The notes: a model not told the origin generated them from the letters alone. DNA of 64,000 nt from Rhizophagus irregularis (GCF_026210795.1 NC_089441.1:4092001-4156000), one strand, 5' to 3'; shown: positions 24,215-36,035, numbered from the stretch's first letter. Translations and numbers: made by a program.

Positions 24215-25620
24215 TATGGTCCAGGAGTACCAACCTTAGTAAAAACAAAAAGAACTGTTAAACGTATGTCAGAAGTTAAAGAAAAACAATTTTTAATGTT
24301 TTTTAAGATTGAAGTATAGTTACACAAAGTTCTTACCGGGTTGATAAAAATGGATTACCAATATTATATATGTGTAATCAAAAAATTAAATTGTGAAAAA
24401 AATTCAAAGAAACTTTTCCTAATGGAATGAAAAAAACATCATTTATGGGTCGATTAGCAAACTGCAGTAATATTAAATATTGAGATGATATAGGTGGACT
24501 TTATCTTACCTGTAATGATTATGGCTATATTCCATTTGAATCCTTAATAGTTATTGCACGCAATATATTTTTACAAAAAGATCAACTAGTAAGTAAAAAA
24601 ATATTCTTTGATAAATATATTATTGTAATAAAATACATAATAATCATAATTTACCTATTTATCACATCATTAGAATAGTGTATTACAAAAAATTGATGCT
24701 TTGAAACATCATCTGCATCGTGGTTATAAAAGAGAATTAGTAGTTAATGCTGATGGTACAACAAAACATAATTCTTGTATTTCTTATTATTTGCCATATG
24801 CTTTTGGAAATTGTCTTGAAAATCATAACTCACAATGCTCAGAATGTGACCAATTTTTTGAATTTTTTGAATTCATACATCTACATATAAAAGAAGATCA
24901 AATAGCTACTTTAGAAGAAACTAAAAAACACTTACAGTATTATTTGGCCCATTCAACACGAAAGATATATTTAAATTCTCAATTTAAAGCTACTTTGGCA
25001 AATCTTGATGAGAATGGTGCATTATTTGTTGCCGATTACAAGATGAGAATTTTGCCAAGATCTGCTTGAGAAACAAAGACAGAGTTTTTTGGTAAAAGAG
25101 GATGGGCCCTTCATACGATCTTAATGTTTAGAAAAAAAGAAAATTGTGAAGAATTAGAGATAAGAGTTTATGATCACTGGTCAACTGATACTAAGCAAGA
25201 TGCTTGGTTTACCGCCTCTTCATTTGAAGCTGTTTTTGAAACAATAAAACATAAACCAAAATGGATCAGAATAATGTCAGACAATGGAGCACATTATCAT
25301 TCATCAGAACTTATAGTTATAATTGCACATTGGAATAAATGGTACCAAATTGAAGTTCGTGATTGGCAGTTTCTTGAACCAGGCGAAGCTAAAACAATTA
25401 TTGATTCCCATCATGCTGCAGTAAGTATTCTATTGCTTATTGCTGTGTAATAAATTACACATTAAAATCATATTTATCTTTAGATTGCTCATTCAATTAG
25501 AAGATATGTTCGAATTGGATATGATGTTTGTGAAGGAAAAGATATAACGGAGGCGGCTAAACATTTATCTGGTACATTATTGGCAAATTTAGAACCAGAT
25601 CGAGATCAATTGGGATCAAA
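24215..25620 (+). pseudogene. 3' half of the FYR-DDE gene, DDE-like nuclease core
   Basis: The coding text resumes with YGPGVPTLVKTKRT right after the pogo element. The exon 24701-25069 has a Cys-containing segment (CLENHNSQCSECDQFF). The core follows: Asp at 25034 (LFVADYKMR), Asp at 25280 (IMSDNGAHYHSSE) and Glu at 25385 (FLEPGEAKTIIDSHHA). This gives D-x81-D and D-x34-E, like DDE transposases and integrases. IAHSIRRYVRIGYDVCEGKD continues after a GT..AG intron (about 25420-25484). Introns also fit at about 24590-24673. Several stops interrupt it (three TGA plus others), so this copy is dead. At 25650 it runs into an (AT)n tract and a LINE fragment, and its 3' end is lost. I cannot name the family. 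A transposon that carries an FYR module is one reading; a multicopy host gene that captured a DDE core is another. Confidence 0.6.
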
Positions 25621-25647
25621 TATCAAAACGATAAAGGGCATTTCAAA

Positions 25648-25649
<2 letters not shown>

Positions 25650-25682
<33 letters not shown>
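25650..25682. repeat. (AT)n microsatellite at a junction
   Basis: About 16 AT units lie exactly between the end of the FYR-DDE gene and the broken 3' edge of LINE copy 1. Confidence 0.95.
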
Positions 25683-25683
<1 letters not shown>

Positions 25684-27050
25684 TCGCGATCTTGAACGAG
25701 AATTAGAAGAGTCACGTGATTGGCGTGAGTCCTGACGACCACGCTTAGGGCCAGCATTGAAGCGTGAATAAAGTTTATTAAGGCGATCATCCACTTTACG
25801 TGTAGGACGAAGGCTGCATACAGAAGGGGAGCAACCTTGACGTCCGCATACATGACACAAGGTATGTGCTTCGTTGGGAGGGTGCCATGTCAAACCTTTG
25901 CCTCAGAAAGCCACGGATAATTCTTTAGCAGCCTCAAGGGTATCAAACGAGGAGAAATTTAAATAAACATAAGGTTTGGGCTTGTAAGAATTGACAGAAA
26001 GAGGTACGTTAAGAGCTTTCGCGTTCACTTGGTAGCGATTTCGAGAAGGTCAGCTTCTTTGATATTTTTTGGAATACCGGCGAGGATAGCAACATGTTCT
26101 CTGTGGCTATCACGTTGGGATTTTGAAAAAGATGCCGGGCAGATATGTAAAGAATTGCCTAGGCAGATAATCGCCCAGATATTATTAAATTGGGCAATTG
26201 CATCAGCAGAGGAAAATTGGATATGGCCGTTGTAATAATGTTTTTTAGGAGTGAGTTTGCACTTAATCACAGTGCCATATCGGGAAAACGCCTGGCGGAC
26301 TTGCGTCTCATTTAGGAAAAGTGGGATGTCGGTGACAAACAAAGACTTCGCTTCGTCATTGAGTTTGGCATCTGCAGGGGAATAATGAGTAAAGACTAAA
26401 TTAAGAAGATCTGCACGTGGAGAGCTGACACAATCGGTATAATCATGCTGATCATTAAAGAAGACAAGGATCTTTTTATTATCACCTGATCCTTCACAGC
26501 GTGCGCGGGCACCATAAGAGGGATATCGGAAGAGTGAACAATCACTTGTCAGCGCGGAGGGCGATTGGCGGTAAATTTAGTTTTGAACGCGTTAGGCGCG
26601 TCACGTAGATAAGCCGCAGCATGATAACGAGTGGGTGCGGATTTGATAGCAGCAGCATTACCATCGGGGGATGGTCGACGTTCAGGTATATCGAAGGCAA
26701 CAGTTTTGCCTTTACCATCAGCGTTAGAGGGAGCATAGATAGAAGCGTCAACAGTTTCAACAGGAGTAGTAATAGTATGAGGAGAGGTGATCACTTGGAC
26801 TTTGTTGACAGGAAGACCAGAAGGAACGGTAGAAATAAGGTTGGGAGCGGGAGCGAGAGGGCGAAGTTATATCAACATTCATCGACGTCGTAGAGACAGG
26901 TACGTGTACGTTTATTAGGTGCGCCGGCGGTACTAGTGGGAGATAAAGGTCAATCTCCAGAGGGAGTAGAAACAACAGGACGTGGTGTTGGCGGAATATC
27001 TGGGTTAATAACAGAAGGAGCTGGAGGTGTAGTCATAGTATAAAGCTCAG
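25683..27050 (-). mobile_element. LINE copy 1: 5' part only, ORF1 fragment
   Basis: Reading leftward, the copy begins CTGAGCTTTATACT with ATG at 27036, the same as copy 2, and covers most of ORF1. It includes the RRM (LFVTDIPLFLNETQVRQAFS, YGTVIKCKLTPKKHYYNGHI) and the zinc knuckle CHVCGRQGCSPSVC near 25840, then stops in the Arg/Ser-rich part at the (AT)n tract. It therefore keeps the 5' end and lacks all of ORF2 and the 3' end, the reverse of usual LINE 5' truncation. Frame changes and a TGA at codon 29 make it non-functional. Confidence 0.85.
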
Positions 27051-27190
27051 AAAGAGGAAAGCAACTGTGTGGAAATATTAGTATTTATGAACGAGCACTT
27101 AGAAATTTTCGAACGAAAATTTCAAAAATAAATTTTATTAGTATTTTCAAATTCAGGAAAGAGTTGCGATGATCCTCATATTTGGTGATT
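27049..27190. repeat. 140-bp repeat 'S', copy 1, between the two LINE copies
   Basis: The block begins AGAAAGAGGAAAGCAACTG and ends CATATTTGGTGATTA. It is nearly identical to 63709-63853, with a few single-base and homopolymer differences. It lies exactly between the 5' end of LINE copy 1 and the 3' end of LINE copy 2. It is non-coding. Confidence 0.85.
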
Positions 27191-27457
27191 ATGAGCAAAC
27201 AGTCTTATGACTTTATCTTTTATTATTAAATTTAAACGAAAAGTACAATAAACAGATCGAACAATATTACAAATATCAAATATAGAAAATAAACATAAAA
27301 AATAAAAAGAACAAGCTTCACGATTCATACAAGTAAAGAAATCTAAACAAAATAAATTTAAGTAAAGAAAAACTAAACTATTACAGAAACGCATGCCCCA
27401 TCTTTACCCGAAGGCCAGTGTGAGTCAACTATCCAGCATGTCCTAAGATCCAATCCG

Positions 27458-30400
27458 TTACCAAAAAGAAATCCTAAGTAGAGGCTGAACTGTTAAGCGG
27501 CGCCAAAAATCCAAATGCGAAATCCAAGATCCCCCACGGATTATAGAAGAGGAAACCCAAGAAACCCAGGAATCCAAGGAAGCTGTCGCCAAGGAAGGTG
27601 TCGAAGAGTCAAGAGGAATGTTAGAGGAAGGTCGAAGAATAGAAGAAGGCCCAAGAGCTGACGATTTCATTTTTTTTGTAATGCCTTGAGCTAATTCCCA
27701 ATGATGAAAGAAAATGGATCGGCACAACCAGATTTGAACATAAAGGTCAAAATGAAAGTCGTGCAAAGGTGTATCTAAGATAGACCATATGGTAGATGAA
27801 GAAAAATAAATTCCAAGAAATTCTGTCAAAGATATCGGTATAAGTCCTCTCGTGAGTCGCAGGCAGGAAATTGAAGGAGAGTCACAATCCCAACAATTAA
27901 GAGCCATAAATTCAGCAGCAAAAGAGTCCGGTAAAGGGATTAAAGATGACGCGGAAAGGAAATTATCAAGATAAGTAGTCCGAAGAGCCAATAGTAATGT
28001 TTTAAAAGTTTGTAAAGGGCTAAATTCCGGTAAAATATAAGGACAAGTCTACAAGTGGTCTAAAGTCTCAGGAAAGGAATTACATTGAGGACAAAGCCAA
28101 CTTGGATTATAAAGATGAGGCTTTCGTTCGAAGAGTTGTAAGCGTTGGAAGCATATCTAAAAGTAGCTTGATACGGAAACCACAAAATTCGGAACGGCCA
28201 TTCCGATGAGAGACAAAAAGCTTATTGTTATTGAGACAAAATTTGGTGCAAGCCCAATCAATATCAGAAGTTGAAGAATAGGAATTAAATCTTGGTAATA
28301 CAGCAAGAGTTAAAAGACTTTTAGCGTCAAAAATATCTCTAATAAATTTCTGGATATTTATATCCACAGGTAAGGAATTAAATTGTAAAATGCAAGGAGC
28401 CAGCAATTTTGATGATGGACGAGAAGAAAGATATGAGTCATTATGAGCGGCTTTGGCTAATGCATCCACATGATTATTCAAAGGGTCGTCAGCATGAGCA
28501 GGAACCTTGATCAAGGTAACATCCAGATTCTTTTGCAACATAATAGTGCGTATGGAGGACCACAAAAGGTGGTTGAATTCTTTAAGCATTCTGGGAATAA
28601 AAGGAGCATCCACATACAAAGACCATAAAGAAAGTAATTGAGCACAATCAGTGGCGACAGTAATCTTTGAATTCCAAGGAAGGGAGTCCAATCCATGCAA
28701 TAAAGCAAAAACTTCTGAACGTAAAGCAGAAGGAAAAATGGAAGAGATGATATTATAATGGGATTCCAAAATAAATCCATCAGGATCTATAGCAGTCCAT
28801 GCATAAGCCATCGAAGATGCCAGATGACTAGAAGGAGAAAGGAAGGAACCATCAATATAAAGGGTAAACACCGAAGAAGGAAGTTGGATATCAGAAATCC
28901 TAAGCACTAGTTCATTCGTAGGAGGTAAGCGAACCGGAGCAAAAAGATGAAATAGTAAAAGAGATTTGGCATAGCCTAACGAGGCAGAAAGTGAAACCGA
29001 ACGAGTATCCGCATGTATATAAGTACGAGGTTTCGTAGGATAACGGATCAAACTTGATAACGGAACATATGAGAAACATCCTTCAGAGGGACATCGTTTA
29101 ATCAAAGTCTTAGAGGTAGAGGATCGTGGAATAGCAGAGGCACAACCTTGGCATGCAGTAAATTCAGAAAGTAAATCATCAACCGATGGCGCAATCCAAT
29201 GTGAAATAAGAGCTTCATTACGTGGAGCAGGATAGGTAGTAATCACACGGCCAACGAGGAAAGAGTTAGTATTGCGATTAAAAGAAATAGCCCATTGAGG
29301 GTTAAACCAATAATTTCGATTAATATCTATAAAAGAAATAGAAGCTACGGTATGAGAACTAGGAATTCTAAATTGTTGTAAAATAAAAAAAGAAGGTGAA
29401 TTAGGAATAACAATAAGATTGAACAAATAATTAAACCAAGCAGGCACAGATCCTTTGTTCGATACTCGTTTAAAAAAACGTAAATCTTTCCATGAGAGAA
29501 GTCGAGAGCCACACGGTGTAATCAATTGAGCAAGAAAATGAGTGCAGAAATTTTTCCGAACATTTTTCATGGAAGTAAATAAATCTTTTGGTAAAATAGA
29601 CCGGAGTGGAATCGCCGGACGTAAATCTTTCCTCGGAGGTCGGAACAGTAAAGACCACGTGATATTTAAACGAGAAGAGAACAATAGAGAATTAAATAAA
29701 GAATGTGTTCGCAAAGAAAAGGTGTGGGATCATGGTTCCAGGTCAATAGTAGAAGGGCAGACATCACAGTCCAAAAAGCCTTGGAGATAAGTAATCATAT
29801 AATTAGCAAAGAGCTTATATGAAGGGTGAGAAAAAATTTTCTGCCATGAAGCCACATGAGATGATAGAAATCGACCAAACGCTTGTTGAATAGAGAAAGG
29901 CAACAGTGTGAAGAGTGTGGAAAGAGGAGTGACTGAGGCCAAACCAGCCTTCTGACGAATAAGAGAAAGCATTGGAGAAACCATGCGATTAATGGTGGAT
30001 TCTGCAAATAATGTGGTTTGTAGGCGAAATTCTAGCCTCGGAAGTAGGACAACGTTATAAAGATAAGCTATATGTTGTGCTAAAAGTTTTTTAGGACTGA
30101 GTAAAGCAGCCATGTCTTTAACCATGGAAGTAGTTTGGTTGTGAACAAAACGAGAAGAAGCTGAAAGATTAAACCAAACACCTAAAAAACGGAAGGATGT
30201 AGATAAGGCTAACACCTTTAAAGTAAGGGTATGAATCGTATTTAGAGAAGATGGGAATAGATCAAATACAATAATTTGAGAAAATTGTTCAGAAGAAAGA
30301 AGGATATATTTTGCTGAATTTGCTTGAGTATTATTTAAAGTGTAAAATTCAGCAGTGATGGAAAGGCGATCTTCAATTCCTTGTTTAGATGAAGCAATCA

Positions 30401-32933
30401 AAGTAGAGTCATCCATGAATGTAATATGTGAAACAGGAAGATTATGTTGTTCATATTCAATTGGAGAATAATCCAATAATGCAGAAGATTTCAAAATAAA
30501 GGGATCACAAGCTCGATTAAGTGTGGTAAGTAATGGATCCAAGTATATAACCCATAATAGTGGAGAGATGATTTCACCTTGGTCAATACCAATTCTAACT
30601 CTATATCCGAAGTATCACCATGATGTGTAATAATTTTGTTATTACGCCGTAAAAAAGGTTAATGATAAATTTGATCAATAAAGACGGAATATGCAGACGG
30701 ATTAAAAGCCAGTCTAAACGTGTTCAAATCAATTGAGTCAAAGGCCTTAGAAATGTCCTGAGAAACAACCCATAGTTCTTGGTCATCGCTTTTATCAAAG
30801 CGTCGTTGATGAATAATAGCATCAAGCATCTTAATAGGAATGTCGGTGGAGCCGCCTGGTAATCCGGCAAAATTACCACCTTGGAGCACTTGATTGTCGG
30901 CTAAGATTTTTGATAGTCGAGTTGTAACGACCTTAACCACACATTTTCGTACTGTTTCCAATAGAGTGATAGGTCGCGTATTCTTCAATTGGGCGTCAAA
31001 TTCATGAGGCTTTGGAATGGGATAAACAAGCGCTTCACGCCAATCGGCAGGAATATCTCCATGAATGAGACAAGCATTGGCTAATACAAGGGACAAATTG
31101 AAAGTTTCTCCAGTTAAATGTTTGAGCATCTGCATAAGAGATCTTGGAAGGACCAGAGGCTTTATTATTAGGCATAGAATTGAGAGTGTTTTTCCATTCA
31201 TCGGCCAGAATAGGAGACATAACCAAGTTATATAAGGACGAATCAATATCTAGAAGAGGAGTATAAGCTCGTTGCCATCGTGGAGGAAATGAATCCGTAG
31301 AAGAATACTGGACCAAAGGAGGAGTGACAACCGATTGGAAGTGTTTAATAGCAGCTTGTTTGATATCTGAAGGATCAGTAAGTAATGTGGGTTTGGAGTC
31401 AATAACAACCAAAACTCTATCAAGGACAATAGAACGATGTTCCACTGATAGGGCTAAAGAAATAAAAGAGCCCGGGGATGTAGAGAAATGTTCATCTCTA
31501 AGAGCAGTATAATATTCAATGGAATCTACACGATGCTGATGGAATTGTGTGGAAAGATAAGCTGAGACCAAAGCTTTTTGTGAACGTAAAAATTTGACAA
31601 AAGTAGGAAGCGGTGTTGTACTATAAGAAGGTATAGTATAATCTGTTAAAAGAGACTTAAGGAGGATTAATTGGGTTGGTAAAGAATTAATCATTTGTAA
31701 AATTTGAGCAGGACGACCAGGCCTAGATGTGGTCAATTTAAACAATAATCTATCCAAGAATTTGTTGACAGCAATAAGCATGGTAAGTTCAGGAGGATAT
31801 TTATGGTGATGAGTATTGGATACATGTTGGAATGGTAGAGAATCAATGGCACCACCAAGAATAGAACGTTTAAGAGCGTGCCAAAGTTTGTCCAATGAAA
31901 GGGCTGAAAGTGAAGATACTGAAGGGTGGTGTATGGTCAAGTATAACTCAAGACGTGAGTTTACTTCATTGGAAAATTTGTCCCAAGTGTCATCTTTCAA
32001 ATTTTTGTAAAGAAAGATGGTGCGTTGTTCGCTTTTCTGCTTTAATCGAGCTTTGGATAAAATAGCGAAACATGAGCTAAAATCAAAGGCCGTTATAAGC
32101 ACACGATGATCAGTAAATTGATTATCATTCAGCATAGGACAAGTTGCAACTTGAGAGAAAAGACCGGGAGCAGGAAATCCAGGGGATGACCAGATATAAT
32201 CAAGTTTTGAAGAACCATTTTGATAATAAAAGGTAGGACTAGGACCTGAAATTGAGGAAATATGGGATTGATGATCCGTAAAATATTGAGAAGAGAGTGA
32301 TCGTAAAATTTTTAAATGATGTTGAGGGAGATGTGAATGTGAAATTTCATCTGCATTAAAATCACCAAGGATAACTACGTGATAGTTATTGGAACGGGCT
32401 TTATCAAGCCATAAATTAAGTTGAACAAGAATAGCATCACGTTCTTTATAATGAATAGAATGATAAGGAGGAATATAAACAGAAATAATAAAAATTTTTG
32501 TCTGATGAAAAAAAAGATCTAATTTTAAAAGACGACCTTTCCAGGGATCAATCTTCTGAACATGTTTGTGTAAAGGATGGCGAAGTAAAAGACCAACACC
32601 ATCATGTGGTCGCGAATTAGAGGGGGAAGGAGCCCAATAAGATTTAAAATTGGATTGAGAGTGTTCATTTTGATAAATAAATTTAGCACTGGAAGAAGTA
32701 AGACGAGTATCATTTAAAGATAAAACGCCAAAAGAAGAATGAAGGAAATAATTTAACAAATGCAATTGTCGTACAGGGGAACATAATCCATTAACATTGA
32801 TTTGTCCAAAGTTAATAAGAGGGGAAGAAAAAGGAGGAGAAGGGGGATTATTAGGACTATTAAAATTAGGTATCGCACTATCAGGGGGGTGAAATCCCTG
32901 CGAGACACCCGATACAAGTTGGTGTTCAATCAT
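27458..32933 (-). pseudogene. LINE ORF2: endonuclease, reverse transcriptase, RNase H
   Basis: ATG at 32933 overlaps the ORF1 stop (ATGATTGA). The endonuclease (about 32800-32050) shows INVNGL, NDTRL, HDGVGLLLR, GDFNAD, KLDYIW and FTDHRVL. Reverse transcriptase blocks are RPITLLETVRK, NFAGLPGGSTD, VSQDISKAFDSID (catalytic Asp), IGIDQGEIISPLLW and ITFMDDSTLIASSK (FMDD). RNase H (about 28870-28430) keeps YIDGS, LRSEVFALLHGL, VATDCAQLL and NNHVDALAKA, the complete D-E-D-D set. Near 28090-28040 is a knuckle, CPQCNSFPETLDH, with a stop where Trp is expected before the last Cys. Breaks: a frame change near 31140, a CAA-to-TAA type stop at 30659 with a frame change just after, an in-frame TGA at 29730 and a frame change near 28110. 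Confidence 0.9.
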
Positions 32934-35299
32934 TAGAAGGGGAGTGTTTTGAAGGAGAGAAAGAGTCCAATTTTTCCATAATCGAACCAAGTTGGGCAGA
33001 AAGATTCTTTTGTGTAGTAGTAACATTAAAAATTTCTGATTGCAAACGGGAAGTGTTAGCGTCGGGGGTGATATTAGTAAGTCGGGAAACAGGTAAGGGA
33101 TGTCGTTTTGATAGGATGGAGCTAGGATCCAAAGCTAAGAAGGAAGCATCAGGAGAAACGTCCATCAGAGAAGAGGAAGTATGGGGAGGAAGATTGAAAC
33201 CAGAATTCGTGTCATGTGTTGGAGCATCATCCCATCCACCATTATCATAAGAATAATTTTGATTTTCATGATCATCACGAGGCGGATACAAATCAGAGTC
33301 ACCAGGGTTATCATAATTCATCATTAATTCAAGCTCAGATAGCCTATATTCATGGGACGTGATAGTATCATTCATCCAAGAGACAGTTTCCTCGAGAGTA
33401 TGGAGGGTGTTAGCGATCTCTTTAATCTGCGCCTTTAGTTCATCAATAATATGTTGAGGAAGCGTAGGGGCAAGATTGTCAGATGAAGAAGTAGGAGTTG
33501 TAGAAATAATAGGATGAGGTCTGTGCGGAAGTTGAGTAGGTCCGGAAGAATTTCCATTGTTCCTGGGATTAATATTATTATTGTTAGTCCGGTTACTACT
33601 TCGAGGAGTATTGGGACGAGAAGTGTTAGACTTATTATTGCTGTTGTTAGAGCGGGATGAAGAGGAATTATTATTGCGAGATCGAGAATTGGAACGCGAT
33701 CTAGAACGGGAATTAGAATTGTCACGTGATTGTCGTGAATCCTGACGGCCACGTCTAAGGTTGCTTGCCGAAACCTAGGGGTTTAGGCAAGATGGCGTTT
33801 CGCCGAAAAGTGAAATTCTGCCGAAACTATATTAAAGTTATATTAAAAAACTGGCGAAACTTTGGAGAAAGGTGAAACTGCCGAAACTTATTATAAATGC
33901 CAAAACTGCCGAAACTCTGCCAAAACTATAATAAATCTATAGTAAAATTTTGACGAAACTAATCGTATGATTTTAAAGAGGTTTAGACAAACGCACCTTA
34001 GCCACGTCTAGGGCCAGCATTGAAGTGAGAGTAAAGTTTGTTAAGGCGATCGTCCACTTTTCGTGTGGGGCGAGGGCTACATACAGAAGGAGAGCAACCC
34101 GAACGTCCACAGACATGACATAAAGTGTGAGCTTCATTAGGAGGGTGTCAAGTTAAACCTTTGCCGCGGAAAGCCACGGTCATTTCTTTGGCAGCTTCAA
34201 GAGATTCAAATGAGGAGAAGTTCAAATATACGTAGGGTTTAGGCTTGTAGGAGCTGATAGATAGAGGAACGTTAAGGGCTTTAGCGTTAACTTGAGTAGC
34301 AATTTCCAACAGATCAGCTTCTTTAATATTCTTTGGGATGCCAGCAAGGATGGCGACATGTTCTCTACGGCTGTCGCGTTGGGTTTTCGAGAAAGATGCC
34401 GGGCAGACACGTAAAGAATTACCAAGGCAAATGATCGCCCAGATATCATTAAATTGGGTAACTGCATCCGCGGAGGAAAACTGGATATGTCCATTATAGT
34501 AATGTTTCCTAGGAGTAAGTTTGCACTTGATTACAGTACCATATCGGGAAAATGCCTGACGGACTTGAGTCTCAGTTAGAAAAAGTGGGATATCAGTGAC
34601 GAATAAGGACTTCATCTCGTCACTGAGCTTGGCGTCTGCAGGGGAGTAATGACTGAAGGCCAAATCGAGGAGATCGGCACGTGGAGAGGTGATACAATCG
34701 GTATAATCATCATGATTATTAAAGAAGACAAGGATTTTCTTGTTATCGCCTGATCCATCGCATCGTGCGCGAGCACCATAAGAGGAATAACGGGAGAGTG
34801 AACAATCCACCTCGTCACACATAGAACGATTGGTGGTGAATTTAGCTTTGAACGCGTCAGGCGCGTCGCGTAGATAGGCCGCAGCATGATAACGAGAGGG
34901 TGCAGATCTGATAGCAGCAGCATTACCATCGGGAGATGGTCGTCGTTCTGGGACATCAAAGACGACAGCTTTGCCTTTACCACTGGTGTTAGAGGGAGCA
35001 TGGATAGAAGCGTCAATAGTTTCAACAGAAGTGGTAGTATTTTGAGGAGAAGTAATCACGTGGACTTTGTTGACAGGAAGATCAGAAGGAACGGTAGAAG
35101 TAAAGGTGGGAGCAGGAGCTGAGGGCGAAGTTATATCAACATTCATAGCATCATCAGTGACAATATGTGAACGTTTGTTAGGCGCGCCAGCGGTAGTCGT
35201 AGGAGACAAAGGTCAGTCTCCAGAAGGAGTAGAAATAATAGGACGCGGTGGCGGCGGAATATCCGGGTTTATAACAGAAGGAGCTGGAGGTGTAGTCAT
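32926..35299 (-). pseudogene. LINE ORF1: RRM and zinc-knuckle RNA-binding protein
   Basis: From ATG at 35299 the frame runs 28 codons (MTTPPAPSVINPDIPPPPRP...) to a TGA that copy 1 shares at the same codon. The same frame then continues with DVPERRPSPDGNAA and YHAAAYLRDAPDAFKAKF. An RRM follows at about 34400-34620 (SLFVTDIPLFLTETQVRQAF; YYNGHIQFSSADA). After a second TGA, where copy 1 has Trp, comes a zinc knuckle (CHVCGRSGCSPSVC, near 34120-34080). The Arg/Ser-rich tract is split by the MITE at 33757-34000. The C-terminal part (33375-32926) is acidic and then coiled-coil-like (LQSEIFNVTTTQKNLSAQLG). Its stop overlaps the start of ORF2. The role known for ORF1 proteins is binding LINE RNA. 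Confidence 0.85.
33757..34000. mobile_element. MITE 'AAGGTTGCTTG', copy 2 (244 bp) with 9-bp target duplication
   Basis: GCCACGTCT lies at 33748-33756 and again at 34001-34009, exactly flanking the insert. The left end AAGGTTGCTTG matches copy 1. The right end has changed to ACGCACCTTA from AGCAACCTTA. LINE copy 1 has the uninterrupted ORF1 sequence at the corresponding place (near 25737), confirming the insertion. Confidence 0.95.
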
Positions 35300-35406
35300 A
35301 GTATAAAGCTCAGTAACTTTACAGAAACCTTGAAAATTTGAGCGATGTTGAATTGATATGGATACGATATAAATTTCATGTCATAATGGTATCAATTTCC
35401 GTGATG

Positions 35407-36035
35407 ATATTGTTATAATGTTGATTCGATATCGTTACTTCATCACCATAATTTATCGCGAAAATATCGTGGCGATATCTATTTAAAAGAATATCAAATC
35501 GGCACAGTCTTGATATCATTACGATGTCAGTAATTTCAAAAAAAAAAGATGTAGTATTTTCGATATTGATTTGATATCGTCACTTCATCACCATAATTTA
35601 TCGCGAAAATATCGGGACAACATTTATTTAAAAGAATATCTGATCGGTATAGTCTTGATATCGTTACGATATTGTTAATTTCAGGGAGAAAAAAGATGTA
35701 TTTACGATATTGATATGATATCGTCACATTATCACCATAATTTATCGCGAAAATATCGTGACGATATCTATTCAAAAGAATATCAAATCGGCACAGTCTT
35801 GATATCATTACGATGTCAGTAATTTCAAAAAAAAAAGATGTAGTATTTGCGATATTGATTTGATATCGTCACTTCATCCCCCAATTTATCGCCGAGATAT
35901 CATGACAATATCTATTCAAAAATATCTAATCGGCACAGTCTTGATATCATTACGATGTCGGTAATTTCAAATAAAAAAAAAAAGTATTTACGATATTGAT
36001 TTGATATTGTCACTTCATTGCCGCAACTCATTTGT
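35407..36035 (+). repeat. 144-bp satellite, about 4.3 copies
   Basis: GATATTGATTTGATATCGTC recurs at 35562, 35706 (one change), 35851 and 35992, with a diverged first copy from 35407. Each unit also has ATTTATCGCGAAAATATCG and GGCACAGTCTTGATATCATT. It is rich in GATATC words. The array begins about 95 bp beyond the LINE 5' end. Confidence 0.9.

Larger units (their letters stand above)
27190..35313 (-). mobile_element. LINE copy 2, near full length (RRM ORF1, EN-RT-RNase H ORF2)
   Basis: About 8.1 kb on the minus strand, including a 244-bp MITE. The order is 5' end at 35313, ORF1 35299-32926, ORF2 32933-27458, then a 3' UTR ending near 27190 with TTTAATAATAAAAGATAAAG. ORF1 has an RRM, a zinc knuckle and an Arg/Ser-rich stretch. 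ORF2 has an APE-type endonuclease, reverse transcriptase, RNase H and a C-terminal Cys/His knuckle. This is the layout of the I/Tad-like LINE groups. No clear target duplication was found. A handful of stops and frame changes make it inactive. Confidence 0.9.
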
